From Pascua guehoae (lineage: Eukaryota; Basidiomycota; Tremellomycetes; Trichosporonales; Trichosporonaceae), in contig BCJX01000002.1 in NCBI GenBank assembly GCA_001600415.1, forward strand, positions 3,427,165 to 3,491,164: a stretch of 64,000 nt of DNA. Direction: 5' to 3'. A program made the position numbers and the translations under genes. The stretch's first letter is position 1; every line of letters begins with the position of its first letter. Shown one piece after another: positions 43,983-54,540 of this stretch. The notes beneath the pieces were generated by a model, which did not search any database, was not told the DNA's origin, and saw nothing but the letters and a program-made list of their open reading frames with translations.

Positions 43983-46664
43983 ACGGCCTGCAGTCGGGCC
44001 AGGCGTGTGTGGCAGTAACCCGTCGCGTCCCATCACAATACGCCACACGCCACTGCCCAAACCCAACCTGTACACGACCACGACACCGGCCTCTGTGGCC
44101 GCGGACGATCATGACTCTCTCTCTCTCTCTAGAACTCTGTACGAGCCAGCGCAATCCTCAGAGCAAGCCAAGCCCTTTTGGTCTGAGGGGCAGCGCTCCT
44201 CCTTGATAGCCTGATACACGCCTGGTCCACGGACTATATGCATGCTATACGAGACGGGGGAGGGGGTTGTGGGGAATTGTTGCGCGTCATTAGGGAGAGG
44301 CAGGCGCATAGCAGGAAACGGATCGGCTCCACTTGGGGCAGTGTGACACGGGCGCCTTGATCATTGAACTCCATTAAACCACCGCGAGCAGTACAAGTAA
44401 CGGCCCTGTTTGGCGGTGGAACAGCCTCAGCCGTAGCCATGGAGTAGAGTAGTTGACGGCGCAGCACCCACAGGTCGTTCTGGTCAACAGCTGCGCGGCG
44501 CATGGTGCAGGCAGCGACAGATGTTTACATGCAAATGGGACCACGACCCGCAAGACGGGCAACTGCAGCTCGGGTCTCGGACCGAGGCAGGAGGTCACTG
44601 GCTTGGGACGCTGTCCGACCCCGACTACGGCGTACGAGACAAACCAACAGGGGATTCTGGCTTCTGCGTAGCTCTGTGATTGATCAGCAATGCCAGGTTT
44701 GTTCGGACATGTCTGAGTCCCTTCTGTGGAGCAAACATCAGGTCCGTTTCTGATCTACGATACGATCACTGAAGGTTGCTTGCAAGTTGGATCGGTATTC
44801 TTGTGTGGTTCGCAAGTGACCCACTCACTACTTATTCCCTATGAAACCCCAGCGGCAAAGGTTTGCCCGCTGGTAGACCCGCTGGTAGAGCAGAATGCGT
44901 CATATGGTCCCCCTCTACCCATATCCTTTGAATGACGCCACGCATGGTCGCTATGGGACGGGTATACTCCCGGTGCCCTCTGGAAGCCCGTGCTGGCCAC
45001 ATTGTCTGCACACCCGTGTCCTCTGTTAACTTGCAACTTGCTCCCGACTTCTGCGGAACCCCTGTGCAACCCCTGCAGTTCACTGCAGACTCATGTCCCT
45101 TGTAGACCTGTGGACCTGTGTCCTTGCAGTCCCCTGCCGCTGTACCCTGCATGCCTCATGCTGCACTGACCGCAAAGCTATATAGAACAAGTGTATCTTA
45201 GTTATGAGTCGTTTGTCTGGGAACACGAGCAGTGCGAGCAATTTACCAGAGAGTATGTCGCCTGTAGCAGTGTGAGCGGCCCAGCTCCGCATCTCATGAG
45301 CGACGAGCAAAATGAGCACTTGTTAAAGATGTGATCAGTGGCAACGCAGGATCACACGACTGACTGCTCACCCATCCCTCCTCCACTATAGCTGGCAAGC
45401 TAGCTGTCCATGAGGCGACACGGCACGTCTGGCACTTGCTCACTGCCTGGGGAGCACGATCCAGAAGACCTGCACAGGACGCTCGGTAATTGGGTGGAAA
45501 TGCAAACTGGTGCCATCGTGTTATACTCGTTGCTGCAACTCGGGTCTCAGGCCAAGGAGCTGACGCGCTTGGAACTGCAACTGTCCGACCACGGCGCCGG
45601 CGTTACTTGCATGGAGTTGTGGTCAACCATGCCGTACGAGACTTACCAAGGTCATTCCGGTCAACATCATCGGCACAGTTCAGCATCACGCGAGCAACTT
45701 GGAAATACTACTGGTGGCACAGCGCCATAATGGCAACTGCAACCCCGGTCTCAGGCCAAGGGAGGAGCTCACCGGCTTGGAGCGGGGTACGACTTCGGCT
45801 CATGCCGTACTCACATAGAGATGCGGTGCCGTGCGAGACGCACCAACAGTGTATTCTGGCCAACAGTGGTCCGGTCCGCATCTCACGAGCGATGAACGAG
45901 CAACGAGCGACGCGAAGTGCACGAGGTGAGTACTGGTTAAAGGTGTGACAGGCGCTTTCTCCCAGTATCAGACGGCCCCTCCGTTACACAAGCTAGTCGC
46001 CCATGAGGCGGTACTGCACTTGCGGAACCGCCGTGAGAGATCGATGGCCCAGAGGAGCATCTTCACGGGACGGTCGGTGTGGGCAGAAATGCAAAGGCTT
46101 GTCACAACCTGCAATACTGGCTGCTGCAACTTGGGTCTTGGGTCAAGACAGGAGCTCACCAGCTTGGACCTACCAACCTCAGCGCCAGCCCTACCCCCAT
46201 GGAGCCGTTGACCGGGCCGCATGAGACTTACCAGTGTGAGGGCTGCTCTACATCTCACGAGCAACAAGTGACGACAAGTGTGTGGTGAAAACTTGTTAAA
46301 GATGTCATCAGCGCTTCCACCCAGGATCGCACGGTTGCTTTAGCAGCCGGCACCTCCTTACGACAGCCGGAGCCAGTTAGCCGCCCATGAGGCAGCACTC
46401 GCTGAACCGCATGGGGAGATGGACGACCCCAACGAGCACCATACCAGCATTTGTGCGGGACAAACTGGTCCAAAAACCTGATACTCGCTGCTGCAACGCG
46501 GGTCTCTGGCCGAGACAAGGTCAGTGTGTAAGCGCAGCTGCGCCCCCATGTCACTTCGGTCCCAGTCCCGAGCTAGAGTCTTGGGTTGTACAGAGCCTGG
46601 GAGACTGTAAAAGCTCGACCCCCGGCCTAGATTGTAATAAACTGCTGAAAATGCATAGCAATGC
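43983..46664. other. 2.7-kb gene-poor region dominated by decayed repeats
   Basis: No convincing gene on either strand. A CT dinucleotide run (TCTCTCTCTCT) lies near 44115. From about 44495 the region is a decayed tandem array, listed separately, ending near the 3' end of MGR2. Confidence 0.65.
44495..46525. repeat. Diverged tandem repeat array, about five units of 200-600 nt
   Basis: The landmark CTGCAACTCGGGTCTC-type sequence recurs near 44565, 45533, 45735, 46123 and 46488. A second landmark, GTTAAAGATGTSATCAG, recurs near 45313, 45934 and 46292. GCATCTCACGAGCGA-type and CATGAGGCRGCACT-type blocks recur in the same order between them. Units are roughly 360-390 nt in the right half, with one shorter and one longer. 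Divergence is high and no unit keeps an open frame. Confidence 0.8.
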
Positions 46665-48487
46665 TTAGGCCCGCTTGTCGGCGACCTCGACCTGGAGCTT
46701 GTGCGCGTGCGCGCGCATCGCGAGCTGCGTCGCTGCCGGGAGCGCGTAGGGCGAGTCGGTGCGGATGACCTGCGTGTTAGTCGGGCAAGCGCGGATATTG
46801 GAAAGAGTGCGCAGGTGATGAGTACGGTGGCCGGTAAGAATGGTTGGAGTAATTCCCTGGGTCGACTGCCAGTGGTGCTTGGGCCAAAGCTCCATATGGT
46901 CTGCCTGGCAATGCGGCAGACCATGATATGGGTGTGGCGACACGGCGGTCGCAATCTTTCAGACAGCCACTGTAGTATGCCCTAGCACTTTGGAAAGCAC
47001 ACACGAGAATGCGAGGATTTCAACGATAGCAGAATGGCCAGGATGGACAGAGGCATGCACATGAGACGCAATGGCGCTGGAAAAGAACAGCAGAAATGTG
47101 CCAAACGACCAGCATGTTGATGGAGGAAAGAAGTGCGGTATACCGCTCTCGCCTGTCTTGTAACCCACACACACATGAATGTGAGGGTTTGAACAGTAGG
47201 AAATAGACCACGAAGGCCAGAAGCATACTCTTGAGACGCAATGGAGCTGGTAGTATCGGTAGAAGTGTGCCAAACTACCAGTCTCGAGGCAAGGGGTGTG
47301 GTATACCACTCTTGCCTGCCTCCCGAATTGTTTGAGAGAATAGCAATCGATCTGACGCTTCCCAGTGTATCCATGAGATGCCCAGAGCTGAGAAAGCAGG
47401 CAGAAATATGCCAAACGCCCAGCATGACGCCGGAAGCAGGAACAACGGACGCGGAATCCCCCTCTTGGGTTCACGACGACACCATGACCAACTCACCGAA
47501 CCAATCGACATGAAGAAGCCGAACGTCGCAGCCGACGAGAGCATGTACTGGCTGAGAGTGGCCAGCGAACCGCGGGGGCCGGGACCGGAGCTAGGCGTTA
47601 GCACAAAGTCAAGAGAGGGCGTGTTAGAGATGGAGCCTTGAGCCTCGACGAAGGAGTCGCGGTTGACGCCTGTATCCGCCTCAATCAAGCGCCCAGAGTC
47701 AGGGGCGAGCCTAAGAAGGCGCAACGTGGAACGGGAAGGTCCAGAACACAGTTGCCCCTCGTCTGGAACCCAAACCAGGCAGTGAGAGGGCCAAGAAAGC
47801 GTTTGACATCAGAAACTCACCGGAGGATCGAGAAACTGCCCTGTTTCTGTCAGCAACCTCTTGCTAAAACGATTCTCTGAAAGCTACCTACAAATATGAA
47901 GCCAATTGTAAGGCCCACGCCCGTTCCCATCATGGCGCCCATCTTCACTGTGCATTGTGAGTTGTTGTTGATGAAGAAATGGTGTTGGAAGGTGTTGGGG
48001 GATGATTTTGTGGCAGTGTGGCAGTGTGGCGGATTGGAATTGCGGTGTGGCAGCGAGGGCGGATTTGGTTCCGTTTTCGCGTAGTAGGGGCGCACGCCTG
48101 CCTCGTGTGTGGAGGTGGAGGTGGAGAGCGAGCAGGTGAGGGCAGGAGGTGAGGAGGGGGGTTGAGGAGGCCAAGGTGAGGAGTGAGAGCTGACGGTGGC
48201 CTAAACCCCTCCCAAACGCTTTGAAAACAATCCCAAAACGACTCCAATCGCTTCCAGGACACACCATGTGCCATCCCAGAGCTTATTGGAGCCATTCGGA
48301 CAAGTTTGGGACCGGTAGAGGCGCAAAGAGGGCCGTGAGGACCCGGTGAACGACCATGGACCGGGCTCGACGTAAAATAGCCGAAAAAACCTCCTTTTAA
48401 AGCCCGAAAAAAGCGACGACTGCCTCTCCTGTACTCACTCTTGTCCCAGTTGGAACCACCGGCGGTCGTGTTGGCGGGAGGCGGCAT
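46665..48487 (-). CDS. MGR2: MGR2/ROMO1-type mitochondrial inner membrane protein
   Basis: Exons 48487-48439, 47947-47892, 47840-47821, 47590-47497 and 46769-46665 join in frame to 107 aa. Mgr2 (ROMO1 in animals) is a TIM23-complex subunit gating lateral release of preproteins into the inner membrane. The rebuilt protein reads SNWDKMKMGAMMGTGVGLTI, then GFIFGSFSIL (TM1), GPGPRGSLATLSQYMLSSAA, then TFGFFMSIGSVI (TM2) and RTDSP, all family-diagnostic, followed by a 30-residue basic tail. The architecture is extreme: four introns of 491, 51, 230 and 727 nt and a 20-nt third exon, so about 82% of the transcription unit is intron. Intron 4 contains three diverged tandem repeats. It shares a 211-nt promoter with SEA2. 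Confidence 0.9.
46990..47470. repeat. Three diverged tandem repeats inside MGR2 intron 4
   Basis: The block GAGACGCAATGGMGCTGG followed by YGCCAAACKACCAG and GGTATACC occurs at about 47063-47160 and 47233-47325. A more diverged third copy lies at about 47374-47440, partly past the intron's conserved core. The preceding CACACACGAGAATG-type segment is also duplicated (46997 and 47167), a period of about 170 nt. Confidence 0.75.
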
Positions 48488-48586
48488 GATGTCGTTATCA
48501 GAGCTGGGTATGGACGAGAGAGTTTGCAGTGAGAAAGACGGTCGAGCTTGGCGCAATGTTGGATCGTCCCCCGGGGTAAAAATGGG

Positions 48587-48594
48587 TCACGTGA
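48587..48594. promoter_or_regulatory. TCACGTGA palindromic E-box in the MGR2/SEA2 promoter
   Basis: An 8-nt palindrome TCACGTGA, the core bound by Cbf1/USF/TFEB-type bHLH factors, about 100 nt from each start codon. A second CACGTG lies at 48675-48680. Confidence 0.6.
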
Positions 48595-48625
48595 TGCATG
48601 AGGTCACTGGCGGATGGCAGTGCCA

Positions 48626-48657
48626 CCAATTAGAGCTTGTCTGAAACAAGTATAAAA
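48626..48657 (+). promoter_or_regulatory. CCAAT and TATA elements of SEA2
   Basis: CCAAT at 48626-48630 and TATAAAA at 48651-48657, the latter 42 nt upstream of the first in-frame ATG (48699). Confidence 0.55.
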
Positions 48658-48698
48658 ATGCTTAATGCAAAAGCCACGTGGATCAGGTCCCGTTCCTA

Positions 48699-51600
48699 AT
48701 GATGTTATGGATCCAATTACGCCCCGGCTCGACGTCAGAGAGTGACGCCCTCTGCAGACTTGGGAGCTGCTCTTCTGTTGATCTGTTGCGACGATCGCCA
48801 TCTGCGCCCCCCGACAACAGCGCCGACAAGCGGCCCCATTCGCGCTATGAACCGCCTCACGACGGTGCTCTACCCGTGAGTCCAAGCTGCTCTGTCGCCG
48901 CTGACGTTAGGACGCAATCGGGCTCGGGCTCGGAGGGCTCGGGGACGGCGGGGCACACGCCTGGCCTGTCGACCGTGTCGGACCCGCAGCAGGCGAGGCT
49001 GACGCCCATTGACACGGGGACGGGGGCGTTTGCGTCGTCGTCGTTTTCGCTCCATGTGCCCACTGACGGGAGTGTGTCCATCTACGACGATCCGCGGTCG
49101 ACGCGCTTCGACTCGCCCCAGCTCACCAGGGCGCACTCGGACGTGGGACCCGCGGCGTCGGGCGCAGCCACGCCCAACGGCGGCAGCAACGAGCACAAAC
49201 AGCCCCAGTCGTACGCGCAGGCTGCGCTGGCCAGTCTCCACCCTCACGTCACCCACAGCCAACACAACCACCAGCACCAGCGCTCGACCAGCCTCCTCCG
49301 CCACCTGTCCGACGACGGGTCGGGTCTCGGCCGCAACAGCCTCACGCGCCGCAGCGCTAGCGCGTCCGGGTACACGACACGCCGCGGTAGTGGCGAGGAC
49401 ATTATTACCCGCAGAGACCGCTCGTTACGCGTAAACCTCATGCAGGCTGCCGCGTCGCCGCCGCGCGGGAAACGCGGCTCCGTCGTCGCGACAGGTACCG
49501 GCGGGCGCCTCAGCAGTATGGCACAGGGGCCGAGGGGCAGATATGTCGTCGGCGGAGGGCAGTGTGAGTCGTGTGACTTGTTCTCAGACATGCAACCCAG
49601 GCAGTGGTGCCAGCCTGAGTAGTCCTACCCCCGTAATGCCTCCAGCTCTCAGCTAACGGCAGACCTCCGCGTCCTGGAAATCTCAAGCCCCGACACGGAC
49701 ACATCCCAGCGCGTCGGCAGACAGGCCGGAACACCATTCGCGCGCGGCCCCGGCGGCGCGGCCATCAGCGAGGTCGTCAACCTCTGGCGCGGGAGCTGGG
49801 CCGTCGGCAAGGGCGTCAATGACGTCGACTGGGGTGTCTCTAGTGAGCAACACTAAGCCCGTAGGATCACGGGGTACTGCAGCTGACAGGGCAGACTTTG
49901 ATACCAAGATTGTGACGGCGACGCCGAGCGGGAATTTTATGATCTTTGACGTTAATCGTGGAAAGCTTGGTGCGTAGTCGGGACCGTGACAAGGAGGTTG
50001 CATAGGCGTAGATGACTAGGGTGACCGCTCTGCTGAGGGCCGATTCCGGCGGTACCAGCAGTAACAGCGGTGGCCGAGATCAGAGTGCCGGTGTGGGAGT
50101 ACTGTGAATCACGCCGCTGTGTCTGGTCCGGCCGCAGAACAAAGGCATCACCATGTCGGGTCCTACACATCATTCGAGCTGTGGTGACTTCAACCTCCTG
50201 GGGAAGACGACTGCCTGCACGTCGTTCACGCTGTTGATTGTGTAGGCTTTCATTGAGACGAACATGGGCAATCTGGTGACCCCAAGGCACTCAGCTGCGC
50301 CTTGTAGAATTCCGCTCCCACCTGCAGGTCCAGCCCCTGAGCTTTTCCCTTCTATTCTCTGTTCGCGTGACGAGACAATCTGGCCGTTGCTGGCCCCCCC
50401 TTCGTCTATGTGCTCCCATCGTGTGCTCCTCTTGCCAGCAGCTTCCCCTTCCACACCGAACCCACCACCATGACTGCCACCCACTCCCAGCCCCACCCTC
50501 ATGGCCCTTTACAACCCCAACTCTTCCCCTACCCTTCCCCAACTCTTACTCACTCCAGACCGCGAGGTCGGAGGCGGCCATCCCCGCCCGATGAACTGCA
50601 TCGAAACATGCAAGACCAATGCGTACGCCTACCTGCTTCTCACCGGCGGTACCGAGGGACAAGCGCGACTCTGGGTGAGCAAATCACACGTCTATCCCCG
50701 CTGACATCAAGGACATGCGCGACGCAGAGCCCATCAACCGCAAATACTACAAGCACAACGCGGCCGTCACTGCCATTACATTCTGTGCCGACGACCAGCA
50801 CCAGTTTGTGGTCGGCACCGAGGCGGGCAACTTGTTCCACTACGACTACCGTGTCCCCAACAAGGCGATTGGCAAACTGTGGGGAGCGCACGGGTCCAAG
50901 CCAGTGTACGATCTCAAATGGAAGGTTGCAGAGGACGACTATGCGCCACCGGGGCAGGGCTGGCTGGCAAGTGCAGGCGGTGACCGCAGTGTACAGGTGA
51001 GATGAGTGTGGGTGGCCGGAAACCAAGAATGCTCACAATACAGATCTGGGACATGTCGCGGCCCTGGGAAAAGGGCACCACGCCAACCCACATTCTGCAC
51101 ACGGCCCACCAGATTCGCTGTGTCGACTGGCGTCCAGGCCACCCGACAGAAATCGCCGTTGTCCCATTTGACCAAGGCACGGCTGCCCTGCCAGACCCAA
51201 CAAAGCCAATGGGCCCTCCTCAGCTCCCAGACGAGTCGGACGCAACCCTCGAAGTATGGGATGTGCGCCGCCACTATATCGCAAAGTATGCGCTGCCGGG
51301 GTACGACGGAAACGCTGTCGCTGCCATCTGGGATGACGACGAGTCGATCGTTGCCGCATTCCGAAACGGCGGCCTTGTCCAGATTGACCTCAATTCACGC
51401 ACAGCACCCAAGACGCTGCCGCTCGAGAGTATACCCCGCCAGGTCGTGTCGTGGAGCCCAAAGGGCGAGCTCGCCTATGCCATTGATCGCTTCAAGCTTG
51501 GCGAGGTTCCATTTGACGATGTGTGAGTTGCTGCTGATGCCGGCTCGCTTGGCTCGGCTCTTGCCCAGGTCTCCTTCAATTAGCTCCTGCCCGGGTCTAC

Positions 51601-53712
51601 ATAAATTGCTCGCTTCGCTCCCAATTCTGACACTCCCAGCAAGGCAGAGTATGCTGCGCACTGGCAGGTGGGCCAGCAAGGTCGCAAGAGCATTGCAGAC
51701 GCCAAGTTCCAGCCCCTTCAGACTTTAGGACACCTGGTCATGCCAGATACCGACGACGACGAGTACATTTACATGGCCCAGCATTATCGTCTAGAGGGAG
51801 ACTCTCCCGAAAACCTCTGCAAGTGGAATCGCGAGGTGGGTCAAAGGGCTCATTACCATTACCACTGCTGACGGCTAGGTCGCAGAGATTTGCGGGCGGT
51901 TAGACGAAGGGCGATTGTGGGATCTCTTGCAGGGCGTGATTGAAGAATTTTCGACGTCGTCCAAGTCGGACGGCATCTTCAACGAGGCCGTCTTCTCGCA
52001 AACGGCTGCGCCGGCGATCGTTGTCGGGCAGCCGGCAGAGTCACCGCACGGGATGGACACTAGTCCCGGTGGGCCATCCGAGCTTGGTCACGTTGAAGGC
52101 ATTCCCCTCGAGCCAGCAGACGAGGACATTGTCGCGCCCGACGCCAACGATTATGTACTGGAAGAAGAAAGCACCGTCTCGGGCTCATCCGAGTCGTCTG
52201 GGCCACCGACGCCACCACCAAAGACCCGCTTCAAGGCATTTGTCCCACCGACGCTGACCCCAACGGGGAACACGGTGAGCAATAGTCGACCCGGACTCTC
52301 ACGCAACGATACATCCGGGTCGTACCTTCGTCCTTTAGCCAAGAAACTGGCAATTGAGACGCCGTTCACCGAGTCATCCGACGACGCGCCGACTCCCACT
52401 GCCGACATGGACTATCCTGACCCGTACGGCATTGCTGCGGCTTTAGAAATGATTGCACAGCCAAAACCCAAAAAGAGTAAACGCACCCGCGGTGGCAAGA
52501 CGTCACGGACGACCCCGTTAAGTACACGGCCCTCGTCGCCCAAACCTGAGCGTGCAGCCGTGCCGCCCAGCGCGCTTGCGGGAGCCCGCAGCGCAGCCGG
52601 ATCGGCTCTAGGGAGCAAACGGCCGTCTATTGTTGGGCAAACAAAGGAGCGTATCCAGCCTGCTGCCTTGACACGACAAGTGCAGAGCTCGTACAGTTTG
52701 GAGCGATGGGAATCGTACAAAGAGTCCCGGTGCGCCTCCCTGCTCGACTGGTGGCGGTCGTATGTGGATGACGTGAGGAAAATTCTGTGCGCCGATCACA
52801 GTGCTGACACTATCCAGGGCGAGATGCAAATTGCAAGCGTCATCTTCATTGTTGGATCCTCCGTCATCCGCTTTCCTCAACAGCAGGCTGAGCGAGTCCT
52901 TGACGGCTATCTTGGTTAGTTGCAAATGTAGACGCGTCGCTCACTCCCAGACCAGCTCGAGCGGTATCGTCTATCGGTTCCCGTGGCATACGTGCGCCGC
53001 TTTGCCAACGTTCTTGCGGCGCAGACAGTTGCCGGCATGGAGGGAATCACACATATTCTCCACTGCGCCAAGTGCGGCAAATCGACCGGCTCACTCGAAG
53101 ATACGGCCGACACCAAGAAGTTTTGGTACTGCACAAAGTGTCGGCGTGGAGCGAAGACATGTGTGGTGTGGTGAGTCGGGTGATTAATCAGCCGTGCACA
53201 GACTGATGGCGCCAGCCGCGAAACGGTCAAAGGACTATGGATGGGGTGTAACAAGTGCCGTCATGGGGGCCATCAGGTGAGTCCAAGACGACCGAAAAGC
53301 GCAGAGCGAGTCCTGACTACCCAGCGTTGTATGCGATTATACTATTGTGCGTGCACGATTGTTGAATGTTTAAAACTGACAAGCAGTGGAGACGGAAAAG
53401 ACGACACCGATGCTGCCATCACCGCCGCTTCCTGCCACGTGCCAGTCGCGCGCGCCGTCACCAACGCTTGGACGACGCCACTCGGCGCCAGGGCACGGAT
53501 CGTCGACGGAATCAGCCACGACCGAGCGGGACAAGGAGCGTGGAGATAAGGAGCGGGGAGAGGACCCGGATGGCGAAGGCGGAGGGGAGATTGTGGTGGG
53601 CAAAAACACTTGCCCGACCGGGTGTGGTTGCCAATGTCGGACGGTGGAGCGGCGACGGCGTGTGGAAGCCGATGGGCCTGATGGCGGCCACGCCGCAGAT
53701 GATGTATGGTAG
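48699..53712 (+). CDS. SEA2: SEA2/RTC1 (WDR24) subunit of the SEA/GATOR2 complex
   Basis: Twelve exons (48699-49563, 49663-49842, 49895-49969, 50559-50674, 50712-50996, 51044-51522, 51640-51835, 51879-52914, 52951-53170, 53216-53276, 53325-53346, 53387-53712) join in frame to 1286 aa. WDR24 works at the vacuole/lysosome in amino-acid signalling to TORC1. A disordered Ser-rich N-terminus (~290 aa) precedes WD40 repeats (LLTGGTEGQARLWDMR, GWLASAGGDRSVQIWDMSRP, ATLEVWDVRRHYIAKYALPG). A disordered middle follows, then a C-terminal zinc module (HCAKCGKSTG, YCTKCRRGAKTCVVC, MGCNKCRHGGHQ, CPTGCGCQC) typical of the SEA E3-like RING. Intron 3 is 589 nt and interrupts the propeller; exon 11 is 22 nt. 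ATGs at 48699 and 48702 are adjacent; the TATA box at 48651 supports a start here. Confidence 0.9.
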
Positions 53713-54540
53713 CTTTGTAGTTATTGATGGGTTGCAATATGATGGAAACCAGGGAAGGATGGACGCCTTGTTTGCCACACACACGCCTGCAACACTTTGG
53801 CCACTGATACTAGGCGTGCGACCATGCCCAAACGAAAATCCCCATTGTTGCCTAATAGCGTGCCTATTTTGACTTTTTTGCCACTCTGTGGTTTTGCCAC
53901 CCACGAGTCAGGGTTTGAGGTTTGCGTTTGCCACCGCGGGGAAAGGACAAAGGAGCAACCAAGGGGAAAGGGGGGGAAGGGGCGCGGGGACGCACCCAGG
54001 ACCCACTGGCCCACTGGCCACTGGCCACTGGGCGGCAAAAGAGAGAGAGACAGACTGCAGGCAGAGAGCACTGCACAGAGAGAGAAGGATGCCTGCCTGC
54101 CTAAGGAGGATTACGCTTTCCATCCAACCGCAACCTCCGCACCTCACCTTTCGCTCCTCACCCGCTTCCTCTTGCACACCACCCTCTTTCACTTCCACGC
54201 CATCCACTACATCCCACATCCCACAATCCCTTGATCACCAACCACGCCATCCCTCCGCCTCCCCCTCCCCCACATCACGCTTGTCGTCCCGTGGTGTCCG
54301 TTGTTGGACAATAGCCACGTGTCCCTCCCCACCAAAGGCAAGAGTCACGGTTGTGTCGAGAAAGAAGACATACCCTTCTGCCTCACCAGACGTCCGACCT
54401 TGTTCCGAAGCAAGCCTAGAAGAAGCTTGGCACCCGCATCGCTGCCCCATCGCGATACTCTAGGGTTACCCATCTTGCTCATCTCCATCTCCATCTCCTC
54501 AAAGGCGAGTACCCCCCCGCATCTCAAACCACCACAAACC
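53713..54540. other. Intergenic region and C2H2-gene leader
   Basis: 828 nt. Tandem CCACTGGC copies lie at about 54001-54035; the last 350 nt are C/T-rich and free of in-frame ATGs before 54541. No other gene seen. Confidence 0.6.

Noticed and set aside
45410..45948. Overlapping 106- and 152-codon frames
   Set aside because: They run through decayed tandem repeats, change frame between units and lack conserved protein features.
50410..51000. 196-codon frame overlapping SEA2 exons 4-5
   Set aside because: Different frame from the WD40-coding exons; composition is low-complexity.
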